DNA of 6,450 nucleotides from NCBI GenBank assembly GCA_946628745.1, contig CAMOXA010000091.1, positions 1 to 6,450 of the forward strand, read 5' to 3'. Position numbers and translations under genes: made by a program. Of the stretch, positions 6,212 to 6,450 are shown in pieces. The notes under the pieces were generated by a model that was not told the DNA's origin, made no database searches, and saw only the letters and a list, made by a program, of their open reading frames with translations. Every line of letters starts with the position of its first letter. Position 1 is the first letter of the stretch. The stretch is from an uncultured Verrucomicrobiota bacterium (GTDB taxonomy: Bacteria > Verrucomicrobiota > Kiritimatiellia > RFP12 > UBA1067).

Positions 6212-6450
6212 ATGAGTGATGCAGCAATGATTGTCGCAGGCGCAATCGCCTGTTTGGGGCTTTCCGGCGCGGGAAGCGCGTTCGGCACCGGATTCGCGGC
6301 CTCGGCCGCCGTCGGCGCGTGGAAGAAGTGCTACGCCGCCAACAAGCCGGCTCCTTTTCTGCTTCTGTCGTTCGTGGGCGCGCCGATAACGCAGACGCTT
6401 TACGGAATGATCCTCATGTTCATCATGCTCGGCAAGGTCGCCGGCGCGAC
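6212..6450 (+). CDS. atpK: V/A-type ATPase subunit K (rotor ring proteolipid), N-terminal part
   Basis: Proteolipid subunit of the membrane ring that carries H+ or Na+ past subunit I. 79 residues are visible and the frame is open at the window end, so it is partial. The first hairpin is seen. Helix 1 (about 5-35) is Gly/Ala-rich with LSGAGSAFGTGFAASAAVGAW, the polar loop is KKCYAANKPAPF (38-49), and helix 2 (about 50-73) contains GAPITQTLYGMIL. The KPAPF...GAPxTQTxYG pattern is what I recall for Bacteroidetes- and Chlamydia-type K subunits. T60-Q61 align with T64-Q65 of Enterococcus hirae NtpK, two of its Na+ ligands. The essential glutamate would lie in the second hairpin, beyond the window if this is the usual two-hairpin form. 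It follows atpI by 10 bases and is certainly co-transcribed unless a hidden signal intervenes. Confidence 0.92.
   Translation, partial: MSDAAMIVAGAIACLGLSGAGSAFGTGFAASAAVGAWKKCYAANKPAPFLLLSFVGAPITQTLYGMILMFIMLGKVAGA

Noticed and set aside
1..6450. Novel defence system, mobile element, CRISPR array, tRNA or rRNA
   Set aside because: Nearly all sequence is taken up by recognisable genes. I saw no direct-repeat array, transposase, terminal inverted repeats or tRNA-like cloverleaf.

Overview
The window is GC-rich, gene-dense bacterial chromosome. Every gene is on the + strand and intergenic space is minimal. There are seven genes: the 3' part of argH, a compact OppF/DppF-like ABC ATPase, an exported tetratricopeptide-type protein resembling the TPR members of Bacteroides-aerotolerance (Bat) operons, the redox chaperone Hsp33 (hslO), and the D, I and K subunits of a rotary V/A-type ATPase, with K cut by the window end. 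A V-type ATPase in the D-I-K order known from Chlamydia, a Bacteroidetes-like ArgH, a Bat-like protein and a high-GC genome together suggest an anaerobic member of the Planctomycetes-Verrucomicrobia-Chlamydiae (PVC) group or its relatives, possibly Kiritimatiellota, Lentisphaerota or Verrucomicrobiota. That placement is inference; no marker here fixes it.

Layout. (1) Positions 2-1533 hold argH and the ABC ATPase, joined by a 4-base ATGA overlap and apparently the tail of a longer operon. (2) A 100-base gap (1534-1633) ends in an extended -10 promoter almost touching the next start codon. (3) Positions 1634-3873 hold the Bat-like protein followed at once by Hsp33, a likely two-gene unit with an oxidative or envelope stress theme. 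(4) A 73-base gap (3874-3946) contains the arm of a hairpin that spans the hslO stop, then a near-consensus sigma70-type promoter (TTGACG, 17 bases, TATAAT). (5) Positions 3947-6450 hold atpD, atpI and atpK, coupled by an ATGA overlap and by a Shine-Dalgarno that overlaps a stop codon. The catalytic A and B subunits are not immediately upstream, so this looks like a separately transcribed half of a V-ATPase locus.

The most notable signal is in expression rather than gene content. The two genes that follow promoters (1634 and 3947) have TATAATAT boxes so close to their ATGs that the mRNAs should be leaderless or nearly so, and neither has a Shine-Dalgarno. The internal genes atpI and atpK do have good Shine-Dalgarno sequences. 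I found no mobile element, CRISPR array, RNA gene or clearly novel multi-gene system; the genes are mainly housekeeping.
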